From positions 1 through 45,026 of the forward strand of contig CAZNOO010000014.1 in assembly GCA_964574705.1 (NCBI GenBank): a stretch of DNA of 45,026 bases, read 5' to 3'. Position 1 is the stretch's first letter; each line of letters starts with the position of its first letter. Source of the stretch: JAHIVB01 sp964574705 (GTDB taxonomy: Bacteria > Bacillota_I > Bacilli_A > Izemoplasmatales > Hujiaoplasmataceae). Positions 1 to 8,721 of the stretch are shown here, one piece after another. Position numbers and translations under genes: made by a program. The notes below the pieces were generated by a model. That model searched no databases and was not told the DNA's origin. It saw nothing but the letters and a program-made list of their open reading frames with translations.

Positions 1-24
1 TGCGCATTGAAATAAGGTGAAACT

Positions 25-567
25 ATGAGTTTAAGCATTTTTGGCAATTTTTTGGATACAGGTCCTGGAATTTGGGAAATCATCCTCAGGATGGGCCTCA
101 CCGCTGTGTTTGTCGGCATCATCGGAATCGAACGACAGATGAGGCACAAAATCGCAGGAGTGACCACACATCTAATGGTAGCGTTTGGTGCTTGTGGAAT
201 TGCGATTCTTCAAGACAGCCTTTACAATGAGGCTCTTGCAATGGCTCCGGATTTAATGGCACTTGGAATTCAAGCAAACCTTGAAAGACAAAGAATTATC
301 GCACAAGTCGTTACTGGAGTCGGTTTTCTTGGCGCTGGAACGATTTTAAAGACATCCAACGGAATATCGGGCCTCACAACTGCAGCAACCATTTGGCTTG
401 CTTCAATGATTGGCCTATGTTTTGGTATGGGTGGGTATACAATCGGAATCGTACTTAGTATATTCTCATTGGTTTTCCTGACCGGATTCAGAAAAGTACT
501 CGACTTAACAAAACTGCAACATGTTAAATCGCCAGACACCCTAGGCGCAGAAGTCATTGAAAAATAA
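25..567 (+). CDS. MgtC/SapB family membrane protein
   Basis: A 180-residue hydrophobic protein with about four to five membrane segments. It carries the hallmark stretches of the MgtC/SapB family: a GIERQ motif near residue 35, the RIIAQVVTGVGFLGAGTIL block near residues 89-107, and GLTTAATIW near 114-122. Family members are inner-membrane proteins linked to magnesium homeostasis and stress survival; many short homologues such as this one, lacking the C-terminal cytoplasmic domain, have no established biochemical activity. The start is supported by an AAGGTGA Shine-Dalgarno site a few bases upstream. It is followed at once by a terminator, so it ends its own transcription unit; its promoter is outside the window or right at the edge. 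Confidence 0.9.
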   Translation: MSLSIFGNFLDTGPGIWEIILRMGLTAVFVGIIGIERQMRHKIAGVTTHLMVAFGACGIAILQDSLYNEALAMAPDLMALGIQANLERQRIIAQVVTGVGFLGAGTILKTSNGISGLTTAATIWLASMIGLCFGMGGYTIGIVLSIFSLVFLTGFRKVLDLTKLQHVKSPDTLGAEVIEK

Positions 568-596
568 GGAATCTCTCGTAGATTCCTTCTTTTTTT
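566..596 (+). terminator. Intrinsic terminator after MgtC/SapB gene
   Basis: A perfect 9-bp stem (AAGGAATCT with AGATTCCTT, 5-base loop) overlaps the stop codon and is followed by a run of T. Confidence 0.9.
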
Positions 597-617
597 GAAA
601 TTAAACATTCATATTTT

Positions 618-646
618 TTGCAATAAATCGCTATTTAGAGTACAAT
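618..646 (+). promoter_or_regulatory. Promoter of the suf operon
   Basis: TTGCAA (618-623) and TACAAT (641-646) are separated by exactly 17 bases, a good vegetative sigma-factor promoter. It lies just after the preceding terminator and upstream of the GGAGG ribosome binding site of sufC. Confidence 0.8.
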
Positions 647-672
647 AGAAGGTGTTAATTTGGAGGTACAGA

Positions 673-1491
673 ATGGCTATTTTAGAGATGAAAAACTTAG
701 TCGTATCCGTTGAAGGCAATACGATTTTACATGGAATCAATCTGATTGTGAAGGGTGGAGAAACCCATGCAATCATGGGACCGAACGGAACTGGCAAGTC
801 AACGCTTGCTCAAATCGTAATGGGACACCCGAAATATAAAATTGAATCAGGAGAGATCCTCCTTGATGGAGAAGTCATTAATGAGATGCCTGTCGACGAA
901 AGAAGTCGAAAAGGCCTTTTTTTAGGAATGCAAAACCCAGTAGAAGTTCCAGGAGTAACCAATTTTGACTTTGTCAAGACTGCCGTAACCGCCAGACTTC
1001 CAAAGGATAAACATTTAAGAATCGGGAAATTCATTCTCGAATTTGAAGACAGCGCAAAAGAACTAAAGATGGGTTCGGGGTTATCTCACCGTTTCTTGAA
1101 TCAAGGATTCAGTGGCGGAGAGAAAAAGCGCAATGAGATTTTGCAGATGAAACTTTTGAAGCCATCGATCGCACTTCTTGATGAAATTGACTCAGGGCTT
1201 GATGTCGATGCACTTCGTATCGTCGGAGAAAATGTTACAGCGTTAAAATCGCCAAATTTAGGAATGATTTTAATAACCCATTATCAAAGATTACTTGATT
1301 ACATCGTCCCGGATTATGTCCATATCATGATTAAAGGGCAAATCGTTAAAACGGGTGGAAAAGAATTGATTGCGAAAATCGATTCGGACGGATATGACTG
1401 GTTGAAAGCGGAACTGGGCATCGACGATTTCGATGAAGGTCCAAAACAATTTTCACTTGGGACTTGTGCAACCAATCCAACGACAAGGTAA
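673..1491 (+). CDS. sufC: Fe-S cluster assembly ATPase SufC
   Basis: A 272-residue ABC-type ATPase that drives the SufBCD scaffold for iron-sulfur cluster assembly in the cytosol. The Walker A motif GPNGTGKST is at about 36-44, the signature FSGGE at about 146-150, and Walker B ALLDE at about 167-171, followed by the D-loop SGLD. The start ATG at 673 is chosen because GGAGG lies 7 bases upstream; the frame is open a further seven codons upstream to 652, but that part overlaps the promoter region. SufC proteins are usually about 250 residues, so the acidic C-terminal tail is slightly long. It is the first gene of the sufCDSUB operon. Confidence 0.95.
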   Translation: MAILEMKNLVVSVEGNTILHGINLIVKGGETHAIMGPNGTGKSTLAQIVMGHPKYKIESGEILLDGEVINEMPVDERSRKGLFLGMQNPVEVPGVTNFDFVKTAVTARLPKDKHLRIGKFILEFEDSAKELKMGSGLSHRFLNQGFSGGEKKRNEILQMKLLKPSIALLDEIDSGLDVDALRIVGENVTALKSPNLGMILITHYQRLLDYIVPDYVHIMIKGQIVKTGGKELIAKIDSDGYDWLKAELGIDDFDEGPKQFSLGTCATNPTTR

Positions 1492-1496
1492 TAGAG

Positions 1497-2411
1497 ATGA
1501 AGAATCCTGATTATCTTGCCCGTTCACTTGGCCCAATCTTCTTGGATCAACCGCTGACTCACAATACAAAAATCCGTTTGAATGAAATCGATGGAACGCT
1601 CAATGTATCGTTTCCTAAAACCCTGAAAGAAAAGGTCAGTCTAATCATAACTTCTGACCTCTACTTAAAGAAGATTTTGCTCGACTTTCCAACAGAGTCT
1701 AATCACTCCATCAACTTGTTATACCATTTCAAAAAAAATGAAAAGCGTGAAATCACATTTAAACTTCATCCACAATCAAACGTCAAGATTATCGAATCCT
1801 ATCTATCAATAAAACCTGTCAAATCTGATTTGACAAGGGTCATTGAATTATATCATCATGCACATCTAACGCTATCAAGCGGTGTATTCATGGATGGAGA
1901 GCACGGTTTCAACGATGAAATCCTACTAAAGGAAATTGGGGCTCGTATTGATTATGATACGCTCTCTATAGCTCATAAACAAGATTCATTCAAATCCACT
2001 CAAAACATTAGACACCTTGCCAAAAACACAGTTTCAAATGTTCACAACCTGATGGTTGTGAACCATCACGCTGTAATTGAATTCTATGTTAATGGTTATA
2101 TTGAAAAAGGAATGTCTGGTTCCAACTGCAAACAGCAGAACCGAGGAGTCATCCTTTCAGAAACCGGAATTGTCAGAGTTGATCCGAAACTCTTTATCGA
2201 CGAATATGATGTCGAAGCCGGCCATGGCGCAGCTATTGGTCAAATCAATGAAGACGAAATGTTTTACCTTCTCAGCCGTGGATTAAGCGAAAGCGAAGCG
2301 AAACGACTGATCCTATCAGGCTACACAGAGCCTTTTGTTCAATCTTTGGACGAAGGAGCTTTGAAAAGAACCATCAATCAAAGAATTGCAAAAAAAGTAA
2401 AGGGAGAATAG
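1497..2411 (+). CDS. sufD: Fe-S cluster assembly protein SufD (short form)
   Basis: SufD-type scaffold subunit, partner of SufB and SufC. The C-terminal half shows the SufB/SufD beta-helix signature: GHGAAIGQINEDEMFYLLSRGL near residues 241-262, then SEAKRLILSGYTEPF. The start at ATG 1497 lies 5 bases after the sufC stop and follows an AAGGT-like site; the frame is also open from 1464, which would overlap sufC by 28 bases. At 304 residues it is clearly shorter than typical SufD (about 430), mostly through a reduced N-terminal region. The equivalent C-terminal motif is also found in SufB, but position and the presence of a separate full-length SufB support SufD. Confidence 0.88.
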   Translation: MKNPDYLARSLGPIFLDQPLTHNTKIRLNEIDGTLNVSFPKTLKEKVSLIITSDLYLKKILLDFPTESNHSINLLYHFKKNEKREITFKLHPQSNVKIIESYLSIKPVKSDLTRVIELYHHAHLTLSSGVFMDGEHGFNDEILLKEIGARIDYDTLSIAHKQDSFKSTQNIRHLAKNTVSNVHNLMVVNHHAVIEFYVNGYIEKGMSGSNCKQQNRGVILSETGIVRVDPKLFIDEYDVEAGHGAAIGQINEDEMFYLLSRGLSESEAKRLILSGYTEPFVQSLDEGALKRTINQRIAKKVKGE

Positions 2412-2415
2412 TGTA

Positions 2416-3621
2416 ATGTCGAATCGAAATTGGCGTCAAGAGTTTCCCCAAATCAAAAATGGTTTGGTTTACCTTGATTCAGCTGCGATGAGTCTAAAAC
2501 CGCAACGAGTCATCGATGCAATCGATCACTACTACCAGGATTTATCCGTGAATATTCATCGCGGACTTTATCCCACCGGCGTGGAAGCGACTGATTTGTA
2601 TGAGCAGACACGTGAAGACGTTGCCTCTTACATCAATGCAGATTTCGAAGAAATCGTTTTTACACGCGGCACAACCGCCTCATTAAACCTTGTTGCGTCG
2701 AGTTATGGTCTTCAAAACCTGAAAGAAGGGGACGAAATCATCGTCTCGGAGTTGGAACATCACTCATCTTATCTTCCTTGGTTCGAAGTAGCGAAAAAAA
2801 CGAAATCAGTTATTCGATTCGTTCCGTTGACAAAGGTAGGACGTATTAGTGTCGAAAACTTCAAAAAAGTCTTGTCAGATAACACAAAGGTTGTTGCACT
2901 CACTTATGTATCTAACGTCATGGGCTTCATTACACCTTTGAAAGAAATCATTCAGCTTGCACATTCTAAAGGGGCCATCACCGTCATTGACGGTGCACAG
3001 GCACTTCCTCATCTAAAAGTGGACGTCAAGGACTTGGACCTCGATTTTCTCGCCTTTTCGGCACATAAGATGCTTGGACCAACTGGCGTTGGAATCCTGT
3101 ATGGTAAGAAAGAACTTCTCGATCAAATGAATCCAATTGAATTCGGTGGAGACATGAATGACGATGTTACTTTGACAGAAGCAACCTATAAGGACACACC
3201 TTACAAGTTTGAGGCTGGAACGATGCCTGTTGCCGGTTTCATCGCATTTAGAGATACCATCGAATATTTTAATCGATACTCAATCAAAGAAATCGAATCC
3301 TATTGCATGGAACTTTATGCTTATGCAATTGAAAAGCTAAACACCATCGAAGGAATTGAAATCTACAATCCGAATACAGATACTGCAATCATATCGTTTA
3401 ACTTAAAGAATGTACCCCCACACGACGCCGTCACTTATTACGCCGATAAAAACATCTGCATGAGAGCGGGTCAACATTGTGCAAAACTCGTTACCCGATT
3501 CTTAGGTATTCAGTCTTGCCTTCGGGTTTCATTCTATCTTTATAATAATAAGGAAGACATTGACCGTTTTGTCGAAACGACAAAAGAAGCGATTTTGTTC
3601 TTCAAAAACATGGGATTTTAG
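2416..3621 (+). CDS. sufS: Cysteine desulfurase SufS
   Basis: A 401-residue pyridoxal-phosphate enzyme of the class V aminotransferase fold that takes sulfur from L-cysteine and passes it to SufU. The PLP lysine is in SAHKMLGPTGVG (K218), preceded by the IDGAQ motif (about 191-195) that contacts the cofactor, and the persulfide cysteine lies in RAGQHCAK (C355). Length matches the SufS family (about 406). The gene starts 4 bases after sufD ends. The next gene is sufU, the dedicated sulfur acceptor in Firmicutes, which fits the pair SufS-SufU. Confidence 0.96.
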   Translation: MSNRNWRQEFPQIKNGLVYLDSAAMSLKPQRVIDAIDHYYQDLSVNIHRGLYPTGVEATDLYEQTREDVASYINADFEEIVFTRGTTASLNLVASSYGLQNLKEGDEIIVSELEHHSSYLPWFEVAKKTKSVIRFVPLTKVGRISVENFKKVLSDNTKVVALTYVSNVMGFITPLKEIIQLAHSKGAITVIDGAQALPHLKVDVKDLDLDFLAFSAHKMLGPTGVGILYGKKELLDQMNPIEFGGDMNDDVTLTEATYKDTPYKFEAGTMPVAGFIAFRDTIEYFNRYSIKEIESYCMELYAYAIEKLNTIEGIEIYNPNTDTAIISFNLKNVPPHDAVTYYADKNICMRAGQHCAKLVTRFLGIQSCLRVSFYLYNNKEDIDRFVETTKEAILFFKNMGF

Positions 3622-3631
3622 GAGTGATATT

Positions 3632-4057
3632 TTGGCTAATTTAGAGAACTTATACAGGGAAGTCATCATGGAACACTATAAAAATCCAAGGAATAAAGGG
3701 TTAATAGATGATCCAAGTTATCATACAAAACATATCAAAAACCCGAGTTGTGGGGATGATGTGACCATTCAAAGCAAATGCAATGACGGCATCGTTGAAG
3801 ATTGCCGTTTTGAAGGCAGCGGATGTTCCATCTGTTGTGCTTCCGCATCTGTTCTCACAGAAACTATGATTGGAAAAAAAGTGGAAACAGCGGAAGCAAT
3901 CGCAAACAACTATTTAAGAATGGTTTCAAATGAATCGATTGATCCAGACATCGATTTGGAAGAAGCGGAAGTCTTTGCCGGCGTACGTCTTTTCCCGGCA
4001 AGAATCAAATGTGCATCCATTTCCTGGAAAGCATTTTTGGATACAATCAAGAAATAA
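3632..4057 (+). CDS. sufU: Zinc-dependent sulfurtransferase SufU
   Basis: A 141-residue SufU/IscU-like protein that accepts persulfide from SufS. The zinc ligands of Firmicutes SufU are all present: C40 and D42 in PSCGDD, C65 in GSGCSIC, and C127 in IKCAS, nearly the same spacing as in Bacillus subtilis. The start is a TTG at 3632 with AGGAG ending 7 bases upstream; the open frame extends further upstream into sufS, but the TTG gives the conserved N-terminus (ANLENLYREVIMEHYKNPRN). It sits between sufS and sufB, the usual Firmicutes order. Confidence 0.94.
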   Translation: MANLENLYREVIMEHYKNPRNKGLIDDPSYHTKHIKNPSCGDDVTIQSKCNDGIVEDCRFEGSGCSICCASASVLTETMIGKKVETAEAIANNYLRMVSNESIDPDIDLEEAEVFAGVRLFPARIKCASISWKAFLDTIKK

Positions 4058-4070
4058 GGAGGTATTCCCC

Positions 4071-5483
4071 TTGAGCGACAAAGAAAGAGCTAATGTCGAA
4101 GGCATCGTCAGCGACTATAAATATGGATTTAGTACGGACTCAAAAAGTGTATTTCAAACGAAAAAAGGTCTATCGAAAGAAATCGTTGCGGAAATTTCCG
4201 CAATGAAAGGAGAGCCTCAGTGGATGCTTGACATCCGTCTGAAAGCTTATCAAGCTTTTCTGGACAAACCCAACCCAAGTTGGGGGCCAGATCTGTCCTT
4301 TATCGATTTTGAAGATATCATTTATTACATCAAACCTTCGAACCGCGTCGAAAACGATTGGAAAGACGTTCCAAGTGAAATCAAAGACACATTTAACAAA
4401 CTAGGAATTCCCGAAGCAGAACAAAAATATCTTGCTGGTGTCACCACTCAATTTGACAGCGAAGCCGTCTATCATTCAACCATTCAAGAATTGACTCAAC
4501 AAGGTGTCGTCTTTTTAGACACGGATTCGGCTCTTCGTGAGCATCCTGAAATCTTCAAAGAATATTTCGGAAAAGTGGTTAGTTATAAAGATAATAAATA
4601 TGCAGCACTGAATACTGCCGTATGGAGCGGTGGTTCTTTTATCTATGTCCCAAAGGGCGTTAAGATTGAGAAACCTTTACAATCCTATTTTCGAATTAAT
4701 ACCGAGAAAATGGGACAATTTGAGCGAACACTGATTATTGTTGAAGACGGGGCTTCTCTAAACTATGTTGAGGGATGTACAGCACCGATTTATTCAAACG
4801 ATTCCCTCCACGCCGCCGTAGTTGAGATTTTCGTCAAGAAAAATGCTTACTGCAGATATTCGACCGTCCAAAACTGGTCAAATAATATCATCAATCTTGT
4901 TACAAAACGTTCCGTTGTCTATGAACGCGGACATATGGAATGGATAGATGGAAACATCGGGTCTGGTCTCAATATGAAATATCCTTCCTGCATTTTAAGA
5001 GGAGACTACTCCAAAGGAACGACGATTTCAATCGCATTCGCTGGAAAGGGTCAAATCCAAGATGCCGGAGCGAAGATGATTCACATTGGGAAAAACACTT
5101 CAAGCAAGATTATCTCGAAATCCATTGCCAACAAAGGCGGAAAAGTCAACTATCGTGGCATGGTTACTCAAGCGCCTGGTGCAACTGGCGCCAGAAGCAA
5201 GATTGAATGCGACACGATTCTAGTCGATAACCTATCGACTTCTGACACCTTACCCACGAATGTTGTCAAGAACTTCAAAGGACAGATTGAACACGAGGCA
5301 ACCGTTTCGAAAGTTTCTGAAGAACAGCTCTTTTACTTGATGAGTCGTGGACTTACAGAAGAAGAAGCGACGGAAATGATTGTTATGGGATTCATCGAGC
5401 CATTCGCAAGAGAATTGCCAATGGAATACGCAGTTGAACTCAATCAGTTGATTAAACTTGAAATGACAGGTTCAATAGGATAA
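4071..5483 (+). CDS. sufB: Fe-S cluster assembly scaffold SufB
   Basis: A 470-residue SufB, the core scaffold of the SufBCD complex. Recognisable blocks are the N-terminal WMLDIRLKAY (about 50-59), EGCTAPIY (about 236-243), the QNWSNNIINLVTKR block (about 268-281), and the C-terminal region HEATVSKVSEEQLFYLMSRGL with GFIEPFARELPMEYAVELN. The start is a TTG at 4071, with a perfect AAGGAGG overlapping the sufU stop codon; upstream frame extension inside sufU is not plausible. It is the last gene of the operon and is followed directly by a terminator. Confidence 0.96.
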   Translation: MSDKERANVEGIVSDYKYGFSTDSKSVFQTKKGLSKEIVAEISAMKGEPQWMLDIRLKAYQAFLDKPNPSWGPDLSFIDFEDIIYYIKPSNRVENDWKDVPSEIKDTFNKLGIPEAEQKYLAGVTTQFDSEAVYHSTIQELTQQGVVFLDTDSALREHPEIFKEYFGKVVSYKDNKYAALNTAVWSGGSFIYVPKGVKIEKPLQSYFRINTEKMGQFERTLIIVEDGASLNYVEGCTAPIYSNDSLHAAVVEIFVKKNAYCRYSTVQNWSNNIINLVTKRSVVYERGHMEWIDGNIGSGLNMKYPSCILRGDYSKGTTISIAFAGKGQIQDAGAKMIHIGKNTSSKIISKSIANKGGKVNYRGMVTQAPGATGARSKIECDTILVDNLSTSDTLPTNVVKNFKGQIEHEATVSKVSEEQLFYLMSRGLTEEEATEMIVMGFIEPFARELPMEYAVELNQLIKLEMTGSIG

Positions 5484-5484
5484 C

Positions 5485-5510
5485 AAAACACCAGAAATGG
5501 TGTTTTTTTT
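5485..5510 (+). terminator. Terminator of the suf operon
   Basis: A 9-bp stem (AAAACACCA with TGGTGTTTT) is capped by a GAAA tetraloop and runs into a stretch of T. It lies directly after sufB. Confidence 0.92.
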
Positions 5511-5614
5511 ATGATTTTGTCTCGAAATGACTGATTTTCAGACGATATTTTCATGAATGGTCTTTAAAAATCTTGTCCATTATGATAGAATAACCAAAAA
5601 GGTGGTGGTGTATT

Positions 5615-5938
5615 ATGAAACTAGTAATGGCAATCGTGTCAAATGAAGATGCTAGTAAAGTAATCAAGACATTGATCAAAGAGAACTTCTTTGTGACAAA
5701 GCTTGCGACAACGGGTGGATTCTTGATGAGCGGTAATACAACCATGATTATCGGCGTGCAAGATGAACTATTGGACAAATGTATCCAAGTGATATCTGAA
5801 ACGTCGAAAAGAAGAACAAAATTGGTGCCGAATGCCATATCATCCGAGTTTGGAATTTTCTCTTCCACTCCGGTTGAGGTTCAAGTTGGTGGAGCGACAA
5901 TTTTTGTATTGAATGTTGATCAATTTATTAAAGCATAA
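5615..5938 (+). CDS. darA: Cyclic-di-AMP receptor, PII-like (DarA/PstA family)
   Basis: A 107-residue PII-like protein of the DarA/PstA (former DUF970) family, trimeric cytosolic receptors of cyclic-di-AMP. Family hallmarks are the N-terminal MKLVMAIV strand, the TKLATTGGFLMSGNTTMIIGV block (about 28-48) and the C-terminal VQVGGATIFVLNV. The downstream target in Firmicutes is not firmly known; cyclic-di-AMP generally controls potassium and osmolyte balance, which is important for a cell with little or no wall. The gene stands alone: the suf terminator is upstream, a strong terminator follows, and AAGGTGGTG upstream of the ATG is the ribosome binding site. I see TATGAT at 5581-5586 as a possible -10, without a good -35. 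Confidence 0.92.
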   Translation: MKLVMAIVSNEDASKVIKTLIKENFFVTKLATTGGFLMSGNTTMIIGVQDELLDKCIQVISETSKRRTKLVPNAISSEFGIFSSTPVEVQVGGATIFVLNVDQFIKA

Positions 5939-5954
5939 TTCGTTTGACCCTATG

Positions 5955-5983
5955 GAGCCGACATTGATTCGGCTCTTTTTTTT
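5955..5983 (+). terminator. Terminator after darA
   Basis: A 7-bp stem (GAGCCGA with TCGGCTC, 7-base loop) is followed by eight T. Confidence 0.9.
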
Positions 5984-5994
5984 GAAAAAAAAAC

Positions 5995-6022
5995 TTAACA
6001 AAAAAGACTAGTATGATATAAT
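5995..6022 (+). promoter_or_regulatory. Promoter of the GH94-GH16 unit
   Basis: TTAACA (5995-6000) and TATAAT (6017-6022) are 16 bases apart. A candidate operator starts 3 bases after the -10 box. Confidence 0.75.
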
Positions 6023-6024
6023 AT

Positions 6025-6040
6025 ATGTATACGGTTACAT
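6025..6040 (+). promoter_or_regulatory. Candidate glucan-locus operator, copy 1
   Basis: ATGTATACGGTTACAT, an imperfect inverted repeat matching the shared form ATGTAA-N4-TTACAT, lies between the -10 box and the ribosome binding site. Binding here would block transcription. Three related copies occur at 9534, 17640 and 19572. Confidence 0.6.
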
Positions 6041-6057
6041 AGAGAGGAGGAGTCCCT

Positions 6058-8721
6058 ATCAAAACACAGATTTCCTTTCGTGAAGACGGCTCCTATTCCA
6101 TCCCGCATATCGACCAGTTCAGCGGTCTTTACTTTCCTTTGTTCAATTATTCTGGGATGAAATCCGCAATTACGCCTACCTTGCATGGCGACATCAAAAT
6201 CGATCAAAATCACTTTGGAATGATTCCGGCTTCAGGGGAAGATTTAAAGAATCCTCTAAATGCAAGAAACATCTTTTTTAACGTAGATGGTACCATCTGG
6301 AATGTGACGGGTCTAACACCTTATCAAAAATCTTTTCCAGATGAAGTGACCCTTGAAAATGGATTGCTTTATCAAAAAATCCTTCGTAAAAATCCACAAT
6401 TTGAAGTTGAAATCACTAGTTTCGTTCCCACCAATAAACGGTGGCTTGAACTTCACAAAGTTGTATTTACAAATAAATCAACGCAGTCACTATCTGTTAG
6501 AACGGTTGTTGGAATTCCAATCTTCGGTAGATCTGCGGACAATTTAAGAGATCACCGTCATGTGACTTCTCTTTTGAATCGAATTCACATTACTCGTCAT
6601 GGCATCATCAATCAACCAAGTCTTTCTTTCGATGAAAGAGGTCATCATCCCAATTCTTACGCCTATGGCGTATTTGCCAAGTCATCAGGTCATTCTGATA
6701 TCACTCGGTATTGGCCAAAACTTGATGAATTTATTGGAGAAGGCAAAGACCTTTTCTATCCTAATGTTGTCGTGAACTCTTGTGAGAATCCGTACATTAT
6801 CGGAGACGTTTTTGAAGGATATGAAGCCTTGGGCGGAATTGAATTCTCTAAAGTAGTTATCCCTCAAGATGGAAAGATTGAATTCATCGTCTCATTTGAG
6901 ATTCATTCAAACATTGAATCCTTGATTCAAAATCAAGAACAACTTTCAGATCTTTGTTTTGATGCACTTCTCGAGGAAAACAAAGCGTTTTGGAAAACAG
7001 ATTTGATTACTACAAACTTCAAAATAAAAAACATTTCACTGTCGGGCTGGTACCGACATGTTGGAATTCAACCTTTGGTTCGAAGAATTTATGGAAACTC
7101 CTTTATGCCCCACCACGATTATGGACGAGGCGGAAGAGGATGGAGAGATCTTTGGCAAGACTCTTTGGAACTCGTGCTAAAAAATCCAAGTGCCGTTAGA
7201 GACAACATCGTCAGTTTCTTCAAAGGTGTTCGGATTGACGGATCTAACGCAACCATCATAGGCGATTTATCCGGCGAATTCAAAGCGGACCGAAATAAGA
7301 TTGTAAGAGTCTGGTCAGATCACGGGGCTTGGCCGTTTGTCACAGTTCAATTTTATTTGAATCGGACCGGAGACACTTCCATTTTATTTGAAAAACAAGG
7401 ATACTTCAAAGATAAATTTTCACACTATACAAAGAGAATCGATTCAGATTATGAAGGCGAAAATGGATCGAGTTTGATGACACGAGAAGGCATTCCGTAT
7501 CAAGGAACCATTCTCGAGCATCTTCTGGTGGAGAACCTTACCGCATTTTACAATGTCGGCGCTCACGGCAACATCAGGATTGAAGACGCAGATTGGAACG
7601 ACGGATTCGATATGGCCAAAAAGGCCGGAGAAACTGTTGCGTTCACGCATCTATATATAGGAAATCTCAAGAAAATTGTTCAAATACTGAATCATTTGAA
7701 GTCGATTGGCGAAACGCATTTCACATTCTTTGAAGAGTTTAGTGCATTGATGGATGCTTCTGAATTACAATCGTTATCTCCCAAAGATAAGCAACATAAA
7801 TTGATTTCTTATTTTGATTCAATCCAACATGAATTGAGCGGAAAAACCATCGAATTGGACATAGATTTCCTGATTCATGACTTATCAAATAAAGCAAAAT
7901 CCATGATGAAATTACTGAACACTCAAGAATGGATGGAAAAAGGGACTCTAGGAGCGTATAACGGATACTATGATAACGATGGAATTCGTGTTGAGAGTCT
8001 TGATAAACCTGTTAAAATGACATTGACAGGGCAAGTGTTTCCTTTAATGGCCCATAATGCGTCGAAGGAGCAAATCGAGAAAATCATACATACAACAAAA
8101 CAATATCTCTATGTATCCCCTCCATCAAGCTACCGCCTCAATTCAAATTTTGGCGTAAACAAAATGAATCTGGGAAGATTCATGGGCTTTGCATTCGGAC
8201 ATAAAGAAAATGGAGCGTTTTTCTCTCACATGACAATCATGTACGCTTATTCACTTCTAGATAATGGGTTTGTAAAAGAGGGCGCTCAAATTTTGGATGA
8301 TCTTGCTGATTACCTGCAAGACATCAATCAATCAAAAATTCTTCCAGGAATTCCTGAGTATATTGCACCAGACGGAAGAGGAATGTATCACTTCCTAACA
8401 GGCTCAGCTTCATGGGTAATCATTACTCTTGTTGAACAAATCTTCGGAGTGTACGGATCTTTTGGCGATTTCGTAGTCCAACCTCATTTGAGAAACCATC
8501 ACTTTTTGGATGGCGTTGCTTCTTTACACATCCTTTTCAAAGATAAGCCGATTTTAATTCGTTACTTGAATCCATTGCACTTGGATTATGGCAGTTATGA
8601 AATTCATGAGGTTCAATGTGGAAGTGAATTACTAGCGTACAATAAGGATTCATTTACCATCAAAAAAGACATGGTTTTAAATAGCGATACCATCACAATT
8701 ATTTTAGGAGAAAAACAATGA
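6058..8721 (+). CDS. GH94 family beta-glucan disaccharide/oligosaccharide phosphorylase
   Basis: Cytosolic glycoside phosphorylase of family GH94, which splits beta-glucosides with phosphate into glucose-1-phosphate and a shortened sugar. Visible family motifs are GRGWRDLWQDSLELVL (about 360-375), the catalytic-Asp region DADWNDGFDMAKKAGE (about 510-525), and a C-terminal alpha/alpha barrel part. Surrounding beta-1,3/1,6-glucanases make laminaribiose or longer laminari-oligosaccharides likely substrates (a laminaribiose phosphorylase is known from Acholeplasma laidlawii), but cellobiose cannot be excluded. The start is odd: the first usual start codon in frame is TTG at 6139, yet 27 conserved-looking codons lie upstream (beginning IKTQISFREDGSYSI), preceded by GGAGG 7 bases before an ATC at 6058, with an in-frame stop at 6040. 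I therefore place the start at ATC 6058 (887 residues). The stop overlaps the next ATG. Confidence 0.88.
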   Translation: MKTQISFREDGSYSIPHIDQFSGLYFPLFNYSGMKSAITPTLHGDIKIDQNHFGMIPASGEDLKNPLNARNIFFNVDGTIWNVTGLTPYQKSFPDEVTLENGLLYQKILRKNPQFEVEITSFVPTNKRWLELHKVVFTNKSTQSLSVRTVVGIPIFGRSADNLRDHRHVTSLLNRIHITRHGIINQPSLSFDERGHHPNSYAYGVFAKSSGHSDITRYWPKLDEFIGEGKDLFYPNVVVNSCENPYIIGDVFEGYEALGGIEFSKVVIPQDGKIEFIVSFEIHSNIESLIQNQEQLSDLCFDALLEENKAFWKTDLITTNFKIKNISLSGWYRHVGIQPLVRRIYGNSFMPHHDYGRGGRGWRDLWQDSLELVLKNPSAVRDNIVSFFKGVRIDGSNATIIGDLSGEFKADRNKIVRVWSDHGAWPFVTVQFYLNRTGDTSILFEKQGYFKDKFSHYTKRIDSDYEGENGSSLMTREGIPYQGTILEHLLVENLTAFYNVGAHGNIRIEDADWNDGFDMAKKAGETVAFTHLYIGNLKKIVQILNHLKSIGETHFTFFEEFSALMDASELQSLSPKDKQHKLISYFDSIQHELSGKTIELDIDFLIHDLSNKAKSMMKLLNTQEWMEKGTLGAYNGYYDNDGIRVESLDKPVKMTLTGQVFPLMAHNASKEQIEKIIHTTKQYLYVSPPSSYRLNSNFGVNKMNLGRFMGFAFGHKENGAFFSHMTIMYAYSLLDNGFVKEGAQILDDLADYLQDINQSKILPGIPEYIAPDGRGMYHFLTGSASWVIITLVEQIFGVYGSFGDFVVQPHLRNHHFLDGVASLHILFKDKPILIRYLNPLHLDYGSYEIHEVQCGSELLAYNKDSFTIKKDMVLNSDTITIILGEKQ

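Noticed and set aside
5573..5591. TTGTCC and TATGAT before darA as a promoter pair
   Set aside because: They are only 2 bases apart, and no other good -35 was found at 16-18 bases from the -10.
6139..6141. TTG 6139 as the GH94 start
   Set aside because: No ribosome binding site nearby, and the conserved-looking coding sequence and GGAGG lie upstream.
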